Shown one piece after another: positions 53,738-63,313 of a DNA stretch of 64,000 bases. The position numbers and the translations under genes are program-made. How positions within the stretch are numbered: position 1 is the stretch's first letter; each line of letters begins with the position of its first letter. The notes beneath the pieces were generated by a model. It saw nothing but the letters and a program-made list of their open reading frames with translations. It was not told where the DNA came from and made no database searches. Source of the DNA: Serratia marcescens (lineage in GTDB: Bacteria; Pseudomonadota; Gammaproteobacteria; Enterobacterales; Enterobacteriaceae); assembly GCF_029846115.1 (NCBI RefSeq), contig NZ_JARVZZ010000001.1, forward strand, positions 1,054,001 through 1,118,000, in the 5' to 3' direction.

Positions 53738-55101
53738 CGTTGGCGCAATTCGGCGGCCTGTTTGTCGTCTACCTGGTCAGCCTGACGTTTATCCTGACGC
53801 TGACCTACCAGGAGTTTCGGCGTGTGCGCTTTAACTTCAACGTCTTCTTCTCGCTGCTGTATTTGCTGACGTTCTATTTCGGTTTTCCTTTGACCTGCTT
53901 GCTGGTGTTTCAGTTTGACGTCGAGGTGGTGCCGGTGGAGTTCCTGTTGTACGCCCTGCTGTCGGCGACGGCGTTTTACGCCATCTATTACGTCACTTAC
54001 AAGACCCGGCTGCGCAAGCGCCGCACCCAGCCGCGCGCGGCGCTGTTTACCATGAACCGGGTAGAGACTCATATGACTTGGGTGCTGCTGGCATTGGTGG
54101 CGATCGGTACCGTTGGGATCTTCTTCATGCAGAACGGCTTCCTGCTGTTCAAGCTCAATTCCTACAGCCAGATCTTCTCCAGCGACGTGTCTGGCGTGGC
54201 GCTCAAGCGGTTCTTCTACTTCTTCATTCCGGCGATGCTGGTGGTCTATTTCCTGCGGCAGGATCTGCGTGCCTGGTTCTTGTTCCTGGTGGCGACGGTG
54301 GCGTTCGGTATTCTGACCTACGTGATCGTCGGCGGCACCCGCGCCAACATCATCATCGCCTTCGCGCTGTTCCTGTTTATCGGCATCGTACGCGGCTGGA
54401 TCACGCTGTGGATGCTGGCGGCGGCGGGCATATTCGGCGTGGTCGGCATGTTCTGGCTGGCGTTGAAGCGCTATAGCCTGGATGTCAGCGGCGCGGAAGC
54501 GTTCTATACCTTCCTCTACCTGACCCGCGATACCTTCTCGCCGTGGGAAAACCTGGCGCTGCTGCTGCAAAATTACGACAAGATCGATTTCCAGGGCCTG
54601 GCACCGATCTTGCGTGATTTCTACGTCTTTATCCCAACCTGGCTATGGCCGGGCCGGCCGGACGTGGTGCTGAACTCGGCCAACTATTTCACCTGGGAAG
54701 TGCTGAACAACCACTCCGGGCTGGCGATTTCGCCGACGTTGATCGGTTCGCTGGTGGTGATGGGCGGCGCGCTGTTTATCCCGCTCGGCGCGATTCTGGT
54801 GGGCATGATCATCAAGTGGTTCGACTGGTTGTATGAGTTGGGCAAAACCGAGCCGAACCGCTATAAGGCGGCCATTCTGCAGGGGTTCTGCTTCGGCGCG
54901 GTGTTCAACATCATCGTGTTGGCGCGCGAAGGGGTGGATTCATTCGTGTCGCGCGTGGTGTTCTTCTGCATTATTTTCGGCGCCTGTCTGGTGCTGGCGA
55001 AGTTGCTGTATTGGCTGTTCGATACCGCCGGGTTGATCAAGGCCAGAGTGACGCGCACTCGCGCGCCGACGTCTCCGCCTCGGGCCAACGGTCTTTTGTA
55101 A
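53734..55101 (+). CDS. wzyE: ECA polymerase WzyE
   Basis: WzyE polymerises trisaccharide repeats of common antigen on the periplasmic side of the inner membrane. The 455 residues (E. coli 450) are highly hydrophobic with about 11 membrane segments. A large periplasmic loop between them includes [28 protein letters not shown] and [41 protein letters not shown]. The start overlaps wecF (ATGA). wecG follows after 14 bp. Confidence 0.95.
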   Translation: MTLAQFGGLFVVYLVSLTFILTLTYQEFRRVRFNFNVFFSLLYLLTFYFGFPLTCLLVFQFDVEVVPVEFLLYALLSATAFYAIYYVTYKTRLRKRRTQPRAALFTMNRVETHMTWVLLALVAIGTVGIFFMQNGFLLFKLNSYSQIFSSDVSGVALKRFFYFFIPAMLVVYFLRQDLRAWFLFLVATVAFGILTYVIVGGTRANIIIAFALFLFIGIVRGWITLWMLAAAGIFGVVGMFWLALKRYSLDVSGAEAFYTFLYLTRDTFSPWENLALLLQNYDKIDFQGLAPILRDFYVFIPTWLWPGRPDVVLNSANYFTWEVLNNHSGLAISPTLIGSLVVMGGALFIPLGAILVGMIIKWFDWLYELGKTEPNRYKAAILQGFCFGAVFNIIVLAREGVDSFVSRVVFFCIIFGACLVLAKLLYWLFDTAGLIKARVTRTRAPTSPPRANGLL

Positions 55102-55115
55102 GGGTAATGAGAACG

Positions 55116-55856
55116 ATGGAAGCAAAGATTTCGGTGCCGCAGTATGAGCTGCGCGGTTTCAGCCTGTGGGGCTTTCGCGATATGGCGCACTGCATGGACT
55201 TTTTGTTCGACGGCGGCCGGGTAAAACAGGGCACGCTGGTGGCCATGAATGCGGAAAAGATCCTGAAGGCGGAAGAGGACCAGTCGCTGCACGCGTTGCT
55301 GGATGAGGCGGAGTACAAGTACGCCGACGGCATCAGCATGGTGCGTTCGATTCGTCGCAAATACCCGGCGGCGGACGTTTCGCGCGTTGCGGGCGCCGAT
55401 CTGTGGGAAGCCTTGATGCAACGCGCCGGCCGTGAAGGTACGCCGGTCTTCCTGGTCGGCGGCAAGCCCGAAGTCTTGGCGGAAACCGAGCAAAAGCTGC
55501 GCAACCAGTGGAATGTTAACCTGGTGGGCAGCCAGGACGGCTATTTTAAACCGGAGCAGCGAGAGGCGCTGTTCGAGCGTATTCGCGCCAGCGGCGCCGC
55601 TATCGTGACGGTGGCGATGGGATCGCCGAAGCAGGAGATCCTGATGCGCGACTGCCGCACAGTGCATCCGCAGGCGCTGTATATGGGCGTGGGCGGCACC
55701 TACGATGTCTTTACCGGCCATGTGAAGCGTGCGCCCAAGGTGTGGCAGAACCTCGGTCTGGAATGGCTCTACCGCCTGCTCAGCCAGCCCAGCCGCATCG
55801 GCCGGCAGTTGAAGCTGTTGAAGTTTGTCGGCTACTACTACAGCGGCAAGATGTAA
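55116..55856 (+). CDS. wecG: UDP-ManNAcA transferase WecG
   Basis: WecG adds ManNAcA to lipid I to make lipid II of common antigen. The ATG at 55116 gives 246 residues, equal to E. coli; ATG 55107 (three residues longer) is a close alternative. The GT26 (WecG/TagA/CpsF) motifs are visible: [63 protein letters not shown] and [18 protein letters not shown]. It is the last gene of the ECA cluster. Confidence 0.95.
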   Translation: MEAKISVPQYELRGFSLWGFRDMAHCMDFLFDGGRVKQGTLVAMNAEKILKAEEDQSLHALLDEAEYKYADGISMVRSIRRKYPAADVSRVAGADLWEALMQRAGREGTPVFLVGGKPEVLAETEQKLRNQWNVNLVGSQDGYFKPEQREALFERIRASGAAIVTVAMGSPKQEILMRDCRTVHPQALYMGVGGTYDVFTGHVKRAPKVWQNLGLEWLYRLLSQPSRIGRQLKLLKFVGYYYSGKM

Positions 55857-56221
55857 CCCCTCATCCGGGGCGGAAAGTGCTGTTCCGCTCCGGTCTGCTG
55901 TACCAATAATCTGCTTTTGCGCGTTTCTCCCGCATATCTATAACCCTCGGCCCTAAACGCCGTCGCATTTATTCCATAAAGTTTTAAATTGCGGTTTGCT
56001 TATAGCGGCGAAATGCGAAACGATACCGCCCGGAAATTATCCCTGGCCGCTGAAGCCTGATGCGACAGCGCTGAACGATGTCCTTCTCACGGTAACTTCG
56101 CTCCGACTACCCGTTGATGCCAACCCGATCGGCAGGGGATGATTTATTCTTTTAATAATGACAATAACGACCGGCAGCAGCCGGCAGGCAAACACAACCC
56201 GAGAAAAATTATTGAGGATTT
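55857..56221 (+). promoter_or_regulatory. wecG-yifK gap with hairpin and candidate GcvB site
   Basis: A stem CCGGGGCGGAA/TTCCGCTCCGG (55865-55893, one G-T pair, no U-tract) lies just after wecG. Near the far end, AACACAACCC (56191-56200) lies 13 nt before the GAGG ribosome binding site of yifK. It resembles the CA-rich sites paired by GcvB, which is known to repress yifK in Salmonella. No ORF in the gap is convincing. Confidence 0.55.
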
Positions 56222-57625
56222 ATGGCACACAAAGAGAAACCGCAAGGGCTACACCGGGGCCTTGAGGCCCGGCATATCGAGCTTATCGCTCTGGGGGGCA
56301 CCATCGGTGTCGGCCTGTTTATGGGATCAGCCAGTACGCTGAAATGGGCGGGGCCGTCGGTACTGCTGGCTTACATCATCGCCGGGCTGTTCGTGTTCTT
56401 CATTATGCGTTCGATGGGGGAGATGCTGTTCCTTGAGCCGGTCGCCGGGTCGTTTGCCGTTTACGCGCATAAGTACATGAATCCCTATTTCGGTTATCTG
56501 ACCGCCTGGGGCTACTGGTTTATGTGGATTGCCGTCGGTATTTCTGAGATCACCGCCATCGGGGTGTATGTGCAGTTCTGGTTCCCGGAAATACCGCAGT
56601 GGGTGCCGGCGCTGATTGCCGTGGCGATGGTAGCGCTGGCCAACCTGGCGGCGGTGCGCCTGTATGGGGAGCTGGAGTTCTGGTTCGCCATGATCAAGGT
56701 CACCACCATCATCGTGATGATTCTGGTGGGGTTGGGGGTGATCTTCTTCGGTTTCGGCAACGGCGGTGAACCTATCGGTTTCGCCCATTTGACGGCGCAC
56801 GGCGGTTTCTTTGCCGGTGGCTGGAAAGGCTTCCTGTTTGCGCTGTGCATCGTGGTGGCGTCCTATCAGGGGGTTGAGCTGGTGGGCATCACCGCCGGGG
56901 AAGCCAAGAATCCGCAGGTGACGCTGAAACGCGCGATCAACAATATCCTGTGGCGCATCCTGATCTTCTATGTCGGCGCGATCTTCGTCATCGTTACCAT
57001 CTTCCCGTGGAACGGCATCGGCACTACCGGCAGCCCGTTCGTGCTGACCTTCGCCAAGATCGGCATCGTCGCTGCCGCCGGCATCATCAACTTCGTGGTG
57101 TTGACCGCCGCGCTCTCCGGCTGCAACAGCGGCATGTACAGCGGTGGCCGCATGCTGTACGCCCTGGCCAAGAACCGCCAACTGCCGGCGGCGCTGACCA
57201 AGCTTTCCGCCAGCGGCGTGCCGGTGAACTGCATCGCCGTCACCATCGCCTGTCTGTTGGTGGGTTCCGCGCTGAACTACATCATCCCTAATCCGGAGCA
57301 GGTGTTCGTGTATGTCTACAGCGCCAGCGTGCTGCCGGGCATGGTGCCGTGGTTCGTGGTGCTGATAAGCCAGCTCTATTTCCGCCGCGCCCATAAGGAA
57401 GCGATCAAAACCCACAGCTTTAAGTCGATCATGTTCCCGTATGTGAACTATCTGACTATCGCTTTTCTGGTTTGCGTGCTGGTCGGCATGGGAATCAACC
57501 CGGATACGCGAATTTCCCTGTTGGTCGGGGCGATTTTCTTAGCGGGCGTCAGCCTGTGTTACTTCGCTTTCGGCATGCACAAGAAACATCATCCGGCTGA
57601 AAATCGGGTAGAAACGCGGCAATAA
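56222..57625 (+). CDS. yifK: Amino acid permease YifK/ThrP
   Basis: YifK (ThrP) is an APC-family proton symporter reported to carry threonine and serine in E. coli. The 467 residues form 12 membrane segments. It has the family start [28 protein letters not shown] (substrate-binding GxxG in helix 1), [19 protein letters not shown], and VALCI-like helices followed by GAEAKNP-type [19 protein letters not shown] precedes the ATG at 56222. The gene sits between wecG and the argX tRNA cluster, exactly as in E. coli, which supports the assignment. Confidence 0.94.
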   Translation: MAHKEKPQGLHRGLEARHIELIALGGTIGVGLFMGSASTLKWAGPSVLLAYIIAGLFVFFIMRSMGEMLFLEPVAGSFAVYAHKYMNPYFGYLTAWGYWFMWIAVGISEITAIGVYVQFWFPEIPQWVPALIAVAMVALANLAAVRLYGELEFWFAMIKVTTIIVMILVGLGVIFFGFGNGGEPIGFAHLTAHGGFFAGGWKGFLFALCIVVASYQGVELVGITAGEAKNPQVTLKRAINNILWRILIFYVGAIFVIVTIFPWNGIGTTGSPFVLTFAKIGIVAAAGIINFVVLTAALSGCNSGMYSGGRMLYALAKNRQLPAALTKLSASGVPVNCIAVTIACLLVGSALNYIIPNPEQVFVYVYSASVLPGMVPWFVVLISQLYFRRAHKEAIKTHSFKSIMFPYVNYLTIAFLVCVLVGMGINPDTRISLLVGAIFLAGVSLCYFAFGMHKKHHPAENRVETRQ

Positions 57626-57710
57626 ACGGTGAAAAGGGGCTACGGAGTGCGCTTTCCTGCGCGGGAGTGAGCAAAGCGTAATCAAACGCAACATTTCTGC
57701 GAAAAAGCAC

Positions 57711-57739
57711 TAGACAGAATTGGCGTAAATCCGTAGTAT
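57711..57739 (+). promoter_or_regulatory. Promoter of the argX-hisR-leuT-proM tRNA operon
   Basis: TAGACA at 57711-57716 and TAGTAT at 57734-57739 are 17 nt apart, followed by the GC-rich discriminator CCCCTCCCGC. This is the layout expected of stringently controlled tRNA promoters. Confidence 0.75.
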
Positions 57740-57760
57740 CCCCTCCCGCAACGGCGCTAC

Positions 57761-57837
<77 letters not shown>

Positions 57838-57892
57838 TTAAGTTTGTGCGCAGGAGCTGCGGTGGTAACATCGTGAGTAAGAAGTAGTAATG

Positions 57893-57968
57893 GTGGCTAT
57901 AGCTCAGTTGGTAGAGCCCTGGATTGTGATTCCAGTTGTCGTGGGTTCGAGTCCCATTAGCCACCCCA
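57893..57968 (+). tRNA. hisR: tRNA-His (anticodon GUG)
   Basis: The 76-nt cloverleaf has anticodon GTG in CTGGATTGTGATTCCAG and an encoded CCA. The mature RNA should include one more 5' base, G at 57892, the histidine-specific G-1. Confidence 0.97.
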
Positions 57969-58008
57969 CTTCCTAAGAAGTGAAGATTTAGCAGTATTTT
58001 GTGACAGT

Positions 58009-58095
58009 GCGAAGGTGGCGGAATTGGTAGACGCGCTAGCTTCAGGTGTTAGTGTTCTTACGGACGTGAGGGTTCAAGTCCCTCTCTTCGCACCA
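58009..58095 (+). tRNA. leuT: tRNA-Leu (anticodon CAG)
   Basis: An 87-nt class II tRNA with long variable arm, anticodon CAG in TAGCTTCAGGTGTTA, and encoded CCA. Third gene of the operon. Confidence 0.97.
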
Positions 58096-58169
58096 CGCAA
58101 AATATCTGATAAATATAAGATTTATATGGACAACGGTCTGATAAATCGGGTAGTATGAGCAACACAAAT

Positions 58170-58246
58170 CGGCGAGTAGCGCAGCTTGGTAGCGCAACTG
58201 GTTTGGGACCAGTGGGTCGGAGGTTCGAATCCTCTCTCGCCGACCA
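58170..58246 (+). tRNA. proM: tRNA-Pro (anticodon UGG), proM position
   Basis: A 77-nt tRNA identical to that at 6364-6440, with anticodon TGG and encoded CCA. It ends the tRNA operon and is followed by a terminator. Two mini-hairpins that also occur downstream of the first copy lie just after it. Confidence 0.97.
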
Positions 58247-58342
58247 CTTTCGAAAAACCTGCTTTTTAAAGCAGGTTTTTTTCGTCTGTCGTTTATGAGG
58301 ATGAGTACCTCCGCAGGAGGTTCGAGCCTCGCGAAGCGAGAC
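58228..58342 (+). repeat. Single copy of the tRNA-tail repeat after proM
   Basis: From the tRNA 3' end (58228) to 58342 the sequence closely follows the first ~118 bp of the 164-bp unit at 6422. It shares the tRNA tail, the AACCTGC terminator, the GTCGTTTATGAGGATGAGTA spacer and the hairpins CCTCC-GCA-GGAGG and CTCGC-GAA-GCGAG. It then diverges, lacking the last three hairpins and any extra tRNA tail. Confidence 0.9.
58256..58282 (+). terminator. Intrinsic terminator of the tRNA operon
   Basis: AACCTGCTTT pairs with AAAGCAGGTT and is followed by Ts, 9 nt after the proM CCA. Confidence 0.9.
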
Positions 58343-58352
58343 GAGAAGGCAG

Positions 58353-58379
58353 GCCCGCGCAGTAATGCGCGGGCTTTTT
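58353..58379 (+). terminator. Second terminator after proM
   Basis: GCCCGCGC at 58353-58360 pairs with GCGCGGGC at 58367-58374 around AGTAAT, then TTTTT. It backs up the first terminator and insulates glmZ. Confidence 0.88.
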
Positions 58380-58451
58380 GCGTATCTAAGGATGAGCATG
58401 TTGCCTCTGCCGACAAACGTGTTGGTTTTCAGCGACAACGGCATCCCGCGC

Positions 58452-58532
58452 TGTCGTCAGGTTGAGACAAATAATTTATTGATTTAAAAAGATAAAATTG
58501 GCTTTGGCTTAAGTCGTCGTTTTGAGGCGACA
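58452..58532 (+). promoter_or_regulatory. GlrR (QseF)-type activator sites upstream of glmZ
   Basis: TGTC-N10-GACA at 58452-58469 is an exact match to the GlrR site pattern, and CGTC-N10-GACA at 58515-58532 is a near match. They lie about 160-240 bp before the glmZ start, at enhancer distance. An IHF-like AATCAA-N4-TT at 58603-58614 lies between them and the promoter. GlrR and IHF activate sigma-54 transcription of glmY/glmZ in enterobacteria; use of these exact sites here is inference. Confidence 0.65.
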
Positions 58533-58661
58533 ACTTGATAAAGGCCATTAACAAGGAACGCCAGAGAGTCGTTTTTGACGGGAAAGGGAGAGTTAAATAA
58601 AAAATCAATATTTTCAATATATTGAACTCTATTTTCCTATGAGGGAGCCTCAATTTAAAAG

Positions 58662-58679
58662 TTGGCACGCCAAATGCAA
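58662..58679 (+). promoter_or_regulatory. Sigma-54 promoter of glmZ
   Basis: TTGGCACG at 58662-58669 and ATGCA at 58674-58678 fit the -24/-12 sigma-54 pattern TTGGCACG-N4-TTGCA with one change. The -12 GC (58676-58677) lies 13 bp before G58690, the expected first base of GlmZ. Confidence 0.8.
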
Positions 58680-58689
58680 TATCTATAGC

Positions 58690-58896
58690 GTAGATGCTCA
58701 TTCCACCTCTTATGTTCGCCTTAGGCCTCATAAACCCTGGGAATGACGCAGAGCCGATTTAGGGTGCCTATCGCCCACGAGAACGATGACTAACCCGTCA
58801 TCACGCTCAGGGCAGAACGTTGAGTGAGGCACCGCCCCTGTTGTCCTAGACCTGATTGCTTCTTTATACACTTGCCCTACGGCAAGTGTTTTTTTT
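58690..58896 (+). ncRNA. glmZ: Small regulatory RNA GlmZ
   Basis: GlmZ is an Hfq-dependent small RNA that, unprocessed, base-pairs with and activates glmS mRNA (glucosamine-6-phosphate synthase). RapZ and RNase E inactivate it by cleavage. The 207-nt span starts GTAGATGCTCATTCCA, like E. coli GlmZ, and keeps GTTCGCCTTAG, AATGACGCAGAGCCG and ACGTTGAGTGAGGCACC. The pairing region CTGTTGTCCTAGACCTG is also retained. It ends in a terminator ACACTTGCC/GGCAAGTGT with eight Ts (58868-58896). The location, between the proM tRNA cluster and hemY and convergent with hemY, matches E. coli apart from the missing asl genes. Confidence 0.93.
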
Positions 58897-58918
58897 GCGC
58901 CACAGAAAACCCCGGGGC

Positions 58919-58950
58919 AAAAAAAAGCGCGGCATCGGGGCCGCGCTTTT
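58919..58950 (-). terminator. Intrinsic terminator of hemCDXY
   Basis: On the minus strand, AAAAGCGCGGC pairs with GCCGCGCTTTT around a 6-nt loop and is followed by eight Ts. It lies about 20 bp past the hemY stop. Confidence 0.9.
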
Positions 58951-58971
58951 CTCACTCACTCGGGCAGGGCG

Positions 58972-60168
58972 TTATTCGCCGCCGTTCTGTTTCAGCGTCA
59001 ACATCAGCCCCTCACGGCGCATCTGCGCCGCCTCATCCGAACGATGCAGTTTCTCCAGCGTATCGGCTAACCAGGCGTAGTCGTAAGCATCCGGGCGCTG
59101 TTTCAGCGCTTCACGGAAGGCGTCGGCCGCTTGCTGCCACTCGCCGTGCTTCATCAACAGCTGCCCCAGCGTGCTGTTCAACAGCGGCGTCGCGCCGTGT
59201 TGTTTCATCTGCTGACGCAGCGCTCTTTCCAACTGCTCGGGGTTGCCGGATTTGAGCCGCGGCAGCAACAGCACCAGGCGCTCGTCGTATTGGCGCTTCA
59301 GGCTGTCGAGCACAATCTCCTGCGCCAGTTCGTGGTCGTTGCATTCGATCAGGTGTTCCACCATCGCGATTTGCAGCGGCACCTCGTGACGCGTCTTGCG
59401 GCTCTGATCTTTCCACCAGCGCTTCAGGCCTTCACTGCCTTCGTCCGCCATCGCCTGATTCATCAGACCGATGTAAGCCTGCTGCTGCAACGCCAGTAGT
59501 TGTTCTTCGCTGTGCAGTTCGATTTTACGCATCGACGGCAGCACTTCCAGCAGTGACGCGTAGGCGCCGGTGCGCAGATAGGCTTGTTCCGCCAGACGCA
59601 ACACTTCCGGATGACGTGGCGCCTGATTCAGCAGGCGATCGACACCGTGGCGCGCGGCGTGGTTCTCGCCCTGCGCCAGCTGGATGCGAACCCGGGTGAT
59701 GTCCACCGGCAGTTGATCGGTGTCGGCCGCTTCGGCAGCGCGCTCCAGATACTGATTGGTGCGGAAGTCGTCGCCGCGTTGCTGTGCGGCCTCGGCGGCC
59801 AGCAGGTAGTTCACCACCGGCTGTTCGGCGTGGTCGGCGTTGCGCGTCATTAGCTTCTCAACCTGCTTGTAGTCGCCTTCCGCCAGCTTGATCAGCGCGG
59901 CTTTGGTTTGCTGGCGTGCGCGGGTGCGCTTGCGGCCGATAAACCAACCGCGCGTGCGGGCGCCGGTGCGGAAGAGACGGCGCAGGATCCACTCGATCGC
60001 CAGCAGCACCACGAACAGCAGCACCAGCATAATCACCAGGCCGGTGACGCTGGTTTCAATATTGTAATTGTCGGTCTGGATCAGCACATAGCCCTGATGC
60101 CCGGCCAACATCGGCCCGAGCACCACGCTGGCGATCACCACCAGGAACAGAAATAACACGCGTAACAT
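58972..60168 (-). CDS. hemY: HemY, TPR membrane protein of the heme operon
   Basis: HemY of gamma-proteobacteria is an inner-membrane protein of unresolved role encoded with hemCD; it is unrelated to the Bacillus protoporphyrinogen oxidase of the same name. The 398 residues (E. coli 398) have two N-terminal membrane helices (about 3-20 and 40-62), a basic stretch, and a cytoplasmic tetratricopeptide region. EGDYKQVEKLMTRNADHAEQPVVNYLLAAEAAQQRGD lies early in that region, and a closing repeat ending DYAWLADTLEKLHRSDEAAQMRREG lies late. It starts 3 bp after hemX. Proposed roles in organising heme-pathway enzymes are not proven. Confidence 0.94.
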   Translation of the reverse strand: MLRVLFLFLVVIASVVLGPMLAGHQGYVLIQTDNYNIETSVTGLVIMLVLLFVVLLAIEWILRRLFRTGARTRGWFIGRKRTRARQQTKAALIKLAEGDYKQVEKLMTRNADHAEQPVVNYLLAAEAAQQRGDDFRTNQYLERAAEAADTDQLPVDITRVRIQLAQGENHAARHGVDRLLNQAPRHPEVLRLAEQAYLRTGAYASLLEVLPSMRKIELHSEEQLLALQQQAYIGLMNQAMADEGSEGLKRWWKDQSRKTRHEVPLQIAMVEHLIECNDHELAQEIVLDSLKRQYDERLVLLLPRLKSGNPEQLERALRQQMKQHGATPLLNSTLGQLLMKHGEWQQAADAFREALKQRPDAYDYAWLADTLEKLHRSDEAAQMRREGLMLTLKQNGGE

Positions 60169-60171
60169 GGC

Positions 60172-61296
60172 TTAACCCTCCTGGTGAGCGGCAGGGGACT
60201 GGGTCATCAGGTTGCGCACCCGGGTCTGCATCACTTTTTCCAGCAGCGGCTGGCTTTTCAGCTGATCCGGCACGTCCATCGAGATCGACTGCTGGCTCAG
60301 GCTGTCCAGCTCTTCCAGGAAGGCTTTGGTCGCTGGATCGGTGGTGTCGAAATAAGCGCGCACCCAGGTAGAGACAGTTTCCAGAGACTGCTTGTAGGTC
60401 TCGTTCTGGTGGCGCGGGATGGCCTGCGCGGCCACCAGCAGGCGCGAACGGATATTTTCGCGCAGGTAGATGTCCTGGTTCGGCGCCAGCAGCGGCTCGG
60501 CGCTGGTATCGCGGCGGCGGATGGTAATGAAGTCGGCCATGAAATTGCGCCAGCTCTTGGCCAGGTTCTGCCGCCATTCGCCGATCGAACCGGAGAGCTC
60601 GCTGCTGTTTTGATCCATCGGCGCTTCGTCGGTGTCGTTGTCCGCCAGACGCAGGTTATCCACCTGATTGGACAGCTGATTGACCTTGAGGATGATGCCG
60701 TCGTAATCGACCTGGGTCAGTGTAGCAAGTGTGCTGATGTCTTCGGTAATGGCGCGGCGTACCTCGAGCAGGCTCGGATCGTTCATGTCCGCCAGGCTGG
60801 CGTCGGCGCTTTTCAGCAGCGCGGCGGCGCTGGTCACGTCCTGATCGCTCCACAGCTTGCGGCCGGCCATTTTCACCAGAAAATCGGCCTGCGCCAGCAG
60901 CCAGGTTTTGGCGTCGCTGCCGGAGATGGTCGCTACTTTTTCCTGCAGTTCGCTCAGTTGGCGCGCCAGGTTCGCCTGCTCGCGATCGGCGGCGTCCAGG
61001 GTTTTACCCTGCTGCTGCAACAGGCCTTCCAGCGCATTTCTTTCCTGCTGCTGGCTCTGTTTCACGCTTTCAAGCTGCTGCTGCAGCGCCTGATTGGCGG
61101 CGATCAGCTGTTGCGCTTGCTTGTGCGTGTGGTAATAGCCGCCCGCGCCGAGGGCGATGACCAGCACGATAGCGATCGCGCCGAGCACCGGGCCGGTATT
61201 CTTGCCTTTGCGGCTGGCAGCGGCTGGCTGCTGGGAGCTCTCAACCGCGTTGGTTGGCTCTTCAACCGGGGCGGATGGGGTATTTTGTTCCGTCAT
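60172..61296 (-). CDS. hemX: HemX membrane protein of the heme operon
   Basis: HemX is an inner-membrane protein once annotated as uroporphyrinogen methyltransferase, but it lacks methyltransferase motifs; its function is uncertain. Starting at ATG 61296 ([15 protein letters not shown]) gives 374 residues; the frame extends five residues upstream. An acidic, disordered N-terminus precedes one membrane helix (about 37-57) and a long coiled coil rich in Gln, Glu and Leu (about 65-135). A helical domain with [21 protein letters not shown] and [20 protein letters not shown] follows. It lies between hemD (22 bp) and hemY. Confidence 0.93.
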   Translation of the reverse strand: MTEQNTPSAPVEEPTNAVESSQQPAAASRKGKNTGPVLGAIAIVLVIALGAGGYYHTHKQAQQLIAANQALQQQLESVKQSQQQERNALEGLLQQQGKTLDAADREQANLARQLSELQEKVATISGSDAKTWLLAQADFLVKMAGRKLWSDQDVTSAAALLKSADASLADMNDPSLLEVRRAITEDISTLATLTQVDYDGIILKVNQLSNQVDNLRLADNDTDEAPMDQNSSELSGSIGEWRQNLAKSWRNFMADFITIRRRDTSAEPLLAPNQDIYLRENIRSRLLVAAQAIPRHQNETYKQSLETVSTWVRAYFDTTDPATKAFLEELDSLSQQSISMDVPDQLKSQPLLEKVMQTRVRNLMTQSPAAHQEG

Positions 61297-61318
61297 AGTG
61301 GCACATCCCATAGTCAGA

Positions 61319-62059
61319 TTATTGTAGCGCGCGGATCAGCGCGTCATTATCGGCGTTGTCAGCTACCCGAATCGTACGCCAGCCCAAGTCCCGGGCGAGG
61401 GTAGCCAGGCGTTCGCTCACTACTACCAGGCGGCAACGCAGCAGCCATGAAGAACGATAGTAATCAGGAACTAAAGTATAGAGCTGTTGTAACATTTCAC
61501 CGCTGGTCACCACCAGCGTATCCACACCGGCACGCTGCCAGTGGGCGCTTTGCTCGCTGCCGTCGTAGTGCACCGGGCTACGTTGATAGCATTCATAATA
61601 GCTGACGTCGGCGCCGCGCTCGCTCAGCGTCGTGCCCAGCAGCTCACGGCCGCCGTTGCCGCGCAAAATCAACGCGCGTTTGCCCGCCAGTTTTTGCAGC
61701 GCCGGCAGCAGCAGCAGCGTTTCGCTGATCTCGCGTTCGCGCGGGTATTCCACCGGCAAACTGCTGATGCGGTGCAGCGCCAGCCCGGTGGTGCGGCCGA
61801 TAGCGTAATAGGCCAGGTGCGCGGGCCAGCTCAGCCCGGCGCGGCCGATGACAGAATCGGCGTAGTTCACCGAATGCTGAGACAGCACGAACACCAGATC
61901 GCCTGCGCCAAGCTGCTGCAACGCCTGCGGCAGCTTAGGCAGATCGCCGCCGGGGGCGAAGTCGATCAGCGGTGCATGATAGGCAACCCGGCCGAGTGCG
62001 CGCAGCCGGCTCACTAACCGCTCGCCCGAAGGCGATGGACGGGTTACCAGGATCGTCAT
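61319..62059 (-). CDS. hemD: Uroporphyrinogen-III synthase HemD
   Basis: HemD cyclises hydroxymethylbilane with inversion of ring D to give uroporphyrinogen III, the branch point to heme, siroheme and cobalamin. The 246 residues match E. coli. The family is poorly conserved, but [19 protein letters not shown] at the start, [41 protein letters not shown] and [12 protein letters not shown] are typical. It overlaps hemC by 4 nt. Confidence 0.95.
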   Translation of the reverse strand: MTILVTRPSPSGERLVSRLRALGRVAYHAPLIDFAPGGDLPKLPQALQQLGAGDLVFVLSQHSVNYADSVIGRAGLSWPAHLAYYAIGRTTGLALHRISSLPVEYPREREISETLLLLPALQKLAGKRALILRGNGGRELLGTTLSERGADVSYYECYQRSPVHYDGSEQSAHWQRAGVDTLVVTSGEMLQQLYTLVPDYYRSSWLLRCRLVVVSERLATLARDLGWRTIRVADNADNDALIRALQ

Positions 62060-62997
62060 GCCGGCGGATTTCCCTGGTAAACCTCGCGCAGGATCTCGCG
62101 CGCGCCGCGCGCCAGCAGCTCTTCCGCCAGCTCAACGCCCATCCGTTCGGCCTCGGTGGCCGGCCCGCGGCGTTCGCCGCGCACCATCTGGCTGCCGTCC
62201 GGCGCACCAACCAAGGCACGCAGCCACAGGCTGTCGCCATCCAGTTCGGCATAGCTACCGATCGGCACCTGGCAACCGCCTTCCAGACGGGTGTTCATCG
62301 CCCGTTCGGCGCGCACGCGGGTTTCGGTAGCTGCATGGTTCAGCGGCGCCAGCAGCGCGCGGGTGACGCTGTCGTCGAGGCGGCATTCAATGCCGACCGC
62401 GCCCTGGCCGACCGCCGGCAGGCACTCTTCGGCGCTCAGCGGGCTGCGGATGCGTTGCTCCAGGCCCAGGCGTTTCAGACCGGCCACCGCCAGAATAATC
62501 GCGTCGTAGTCGCCGTTGTCCAGCTTGGCCAGGCGAGTGCCGACGTTGCCGCGCAGGTCGCGCACGATCAGATCCGGGCGGCGTTCACGCAGCTGGCACT
62601 GGCGGCGCAGGCTGGAGGTGCCGACCACGCTGCCCTGCGGCAGTTGATCGAGCGAGGCGAAACGATTGGAAACAAAAGCGTCGCGCGGATCTTCGCGTTC
62701 GCAAATGGTGGTCAAACCGAGGCCGGCAGGGAAATCGACCGGCACGTCTTTCATCGAGTGCACGGCGATGTCGGCGCGGCCTTCCAGCAGCGCCAGCTCG
62801 AGTTCTTTAACAAACAGGCCTTTACCGCCGACTTTCGCCAGCGGCGTATCCAGAATAACGTCGCCGCGCGTCACCATCGGCACCAACTCGACCTGCAGGC
62901 CGGGATGGTTGGCCATCAGACGTTGCTGCACATAATGTGCTTGCCAGAGTGCAAGCGGGCTTTGTCGGGTGGCAATTCGAATAATTTTGTCTAACAT
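62056..62997 (-). CDS. hemC: Porphobilinogen deaminase HemC
   Basis: HemC polymerises four porphobilinogens into hydroxymethylbilane on a covalently bound dipyrromethane cofactor. The 313 residues equal the E. coli length. The N-terminal [15 protein letters not shown], the catalytic-region [16 protein letters not shown] (with the active-site aspartate) and the cofactor cysteine in [16 protein letters not shown] are all present. It is the first gene of hemCDXY and is divergent from cyaA. Confidence 0.97.
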   Translation of the reverse strand: MLDKIIRIATRQSPLALWQAHYVQQRLMANHPGLQVELVPMVTRGDVILDTPLAKVGGKGLFVKELELALLEGRADIAVHSMKDVPVDFPAGLGLTTICEREDPRDAFVSNRFASLDQLPQGSVVGTSSLRRQCQLRERRPDLIVRDLRGNVGTRLAKLDNGDYDAIILAVAGLKRLGLEQRIRSPLSAEECLPAVGQGAVGIECRLDDSVTRALLAPLNHAATETRVRAERAMNTRLEGGCQVPIGSYAELDGDSLWLRALVGAPDGSQMVRGERRGPATEAERMGVELAEELLARGAREILREVYQGNPPA

Positions 62998-63201
62998 GCT
63001 TGTTACCGTTTTTATATTTCGCCATCCATCCTACCACTGAGAGCCAATACTGTCAGTGCAAGAAGCCGGAGGCGGAAAAAGGACAACGGAATCAAAGGGA
63101 CGTGTGATGTGCTTTGGGGCAGTTAACACTGCGGGTAAATCGTTTAGGGAAGCGCTACAATAATTGTGAAGCGTTACCTCCTTTACGGTCAATCAGCAAG
63201 G

Positions 63202-63217
63202 TGTTAAATTGATCACG
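63202..63217 (+). promoter_or_regulatory. CRP site in the hemC-cyaA gap (62998-63313)
   Basis: TGTTA-N6-TCACG fits the CRP pattern TGTGA-N6-TCACA at eight of ten positions and lies in the same sequence setting as the CRP site at the E. coli cyaA P2 promoter. It would give cAMP-CRP repression of adenylate cyclase. The rest of the 316-bp gap should hold the hemC and cyaA promoters; I see no gene in it. Confidence 0.75.
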
Positions 63218-63313
63218 TTTCCAGCAATAAGTCGCCAAATATTCTTCTTACACTAACGGCGCTTATGGAATACGGGTTTTTTTCTAAACACCGGGATAAT
63301 CAGGCGAGACGTC

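Noticed and set aside
56139..56342. 67-codon ORF overlapping the yifK start
   Set aside because: It is out of frame with yifK, spans the putative GcvB site and is an artefact of the leader.
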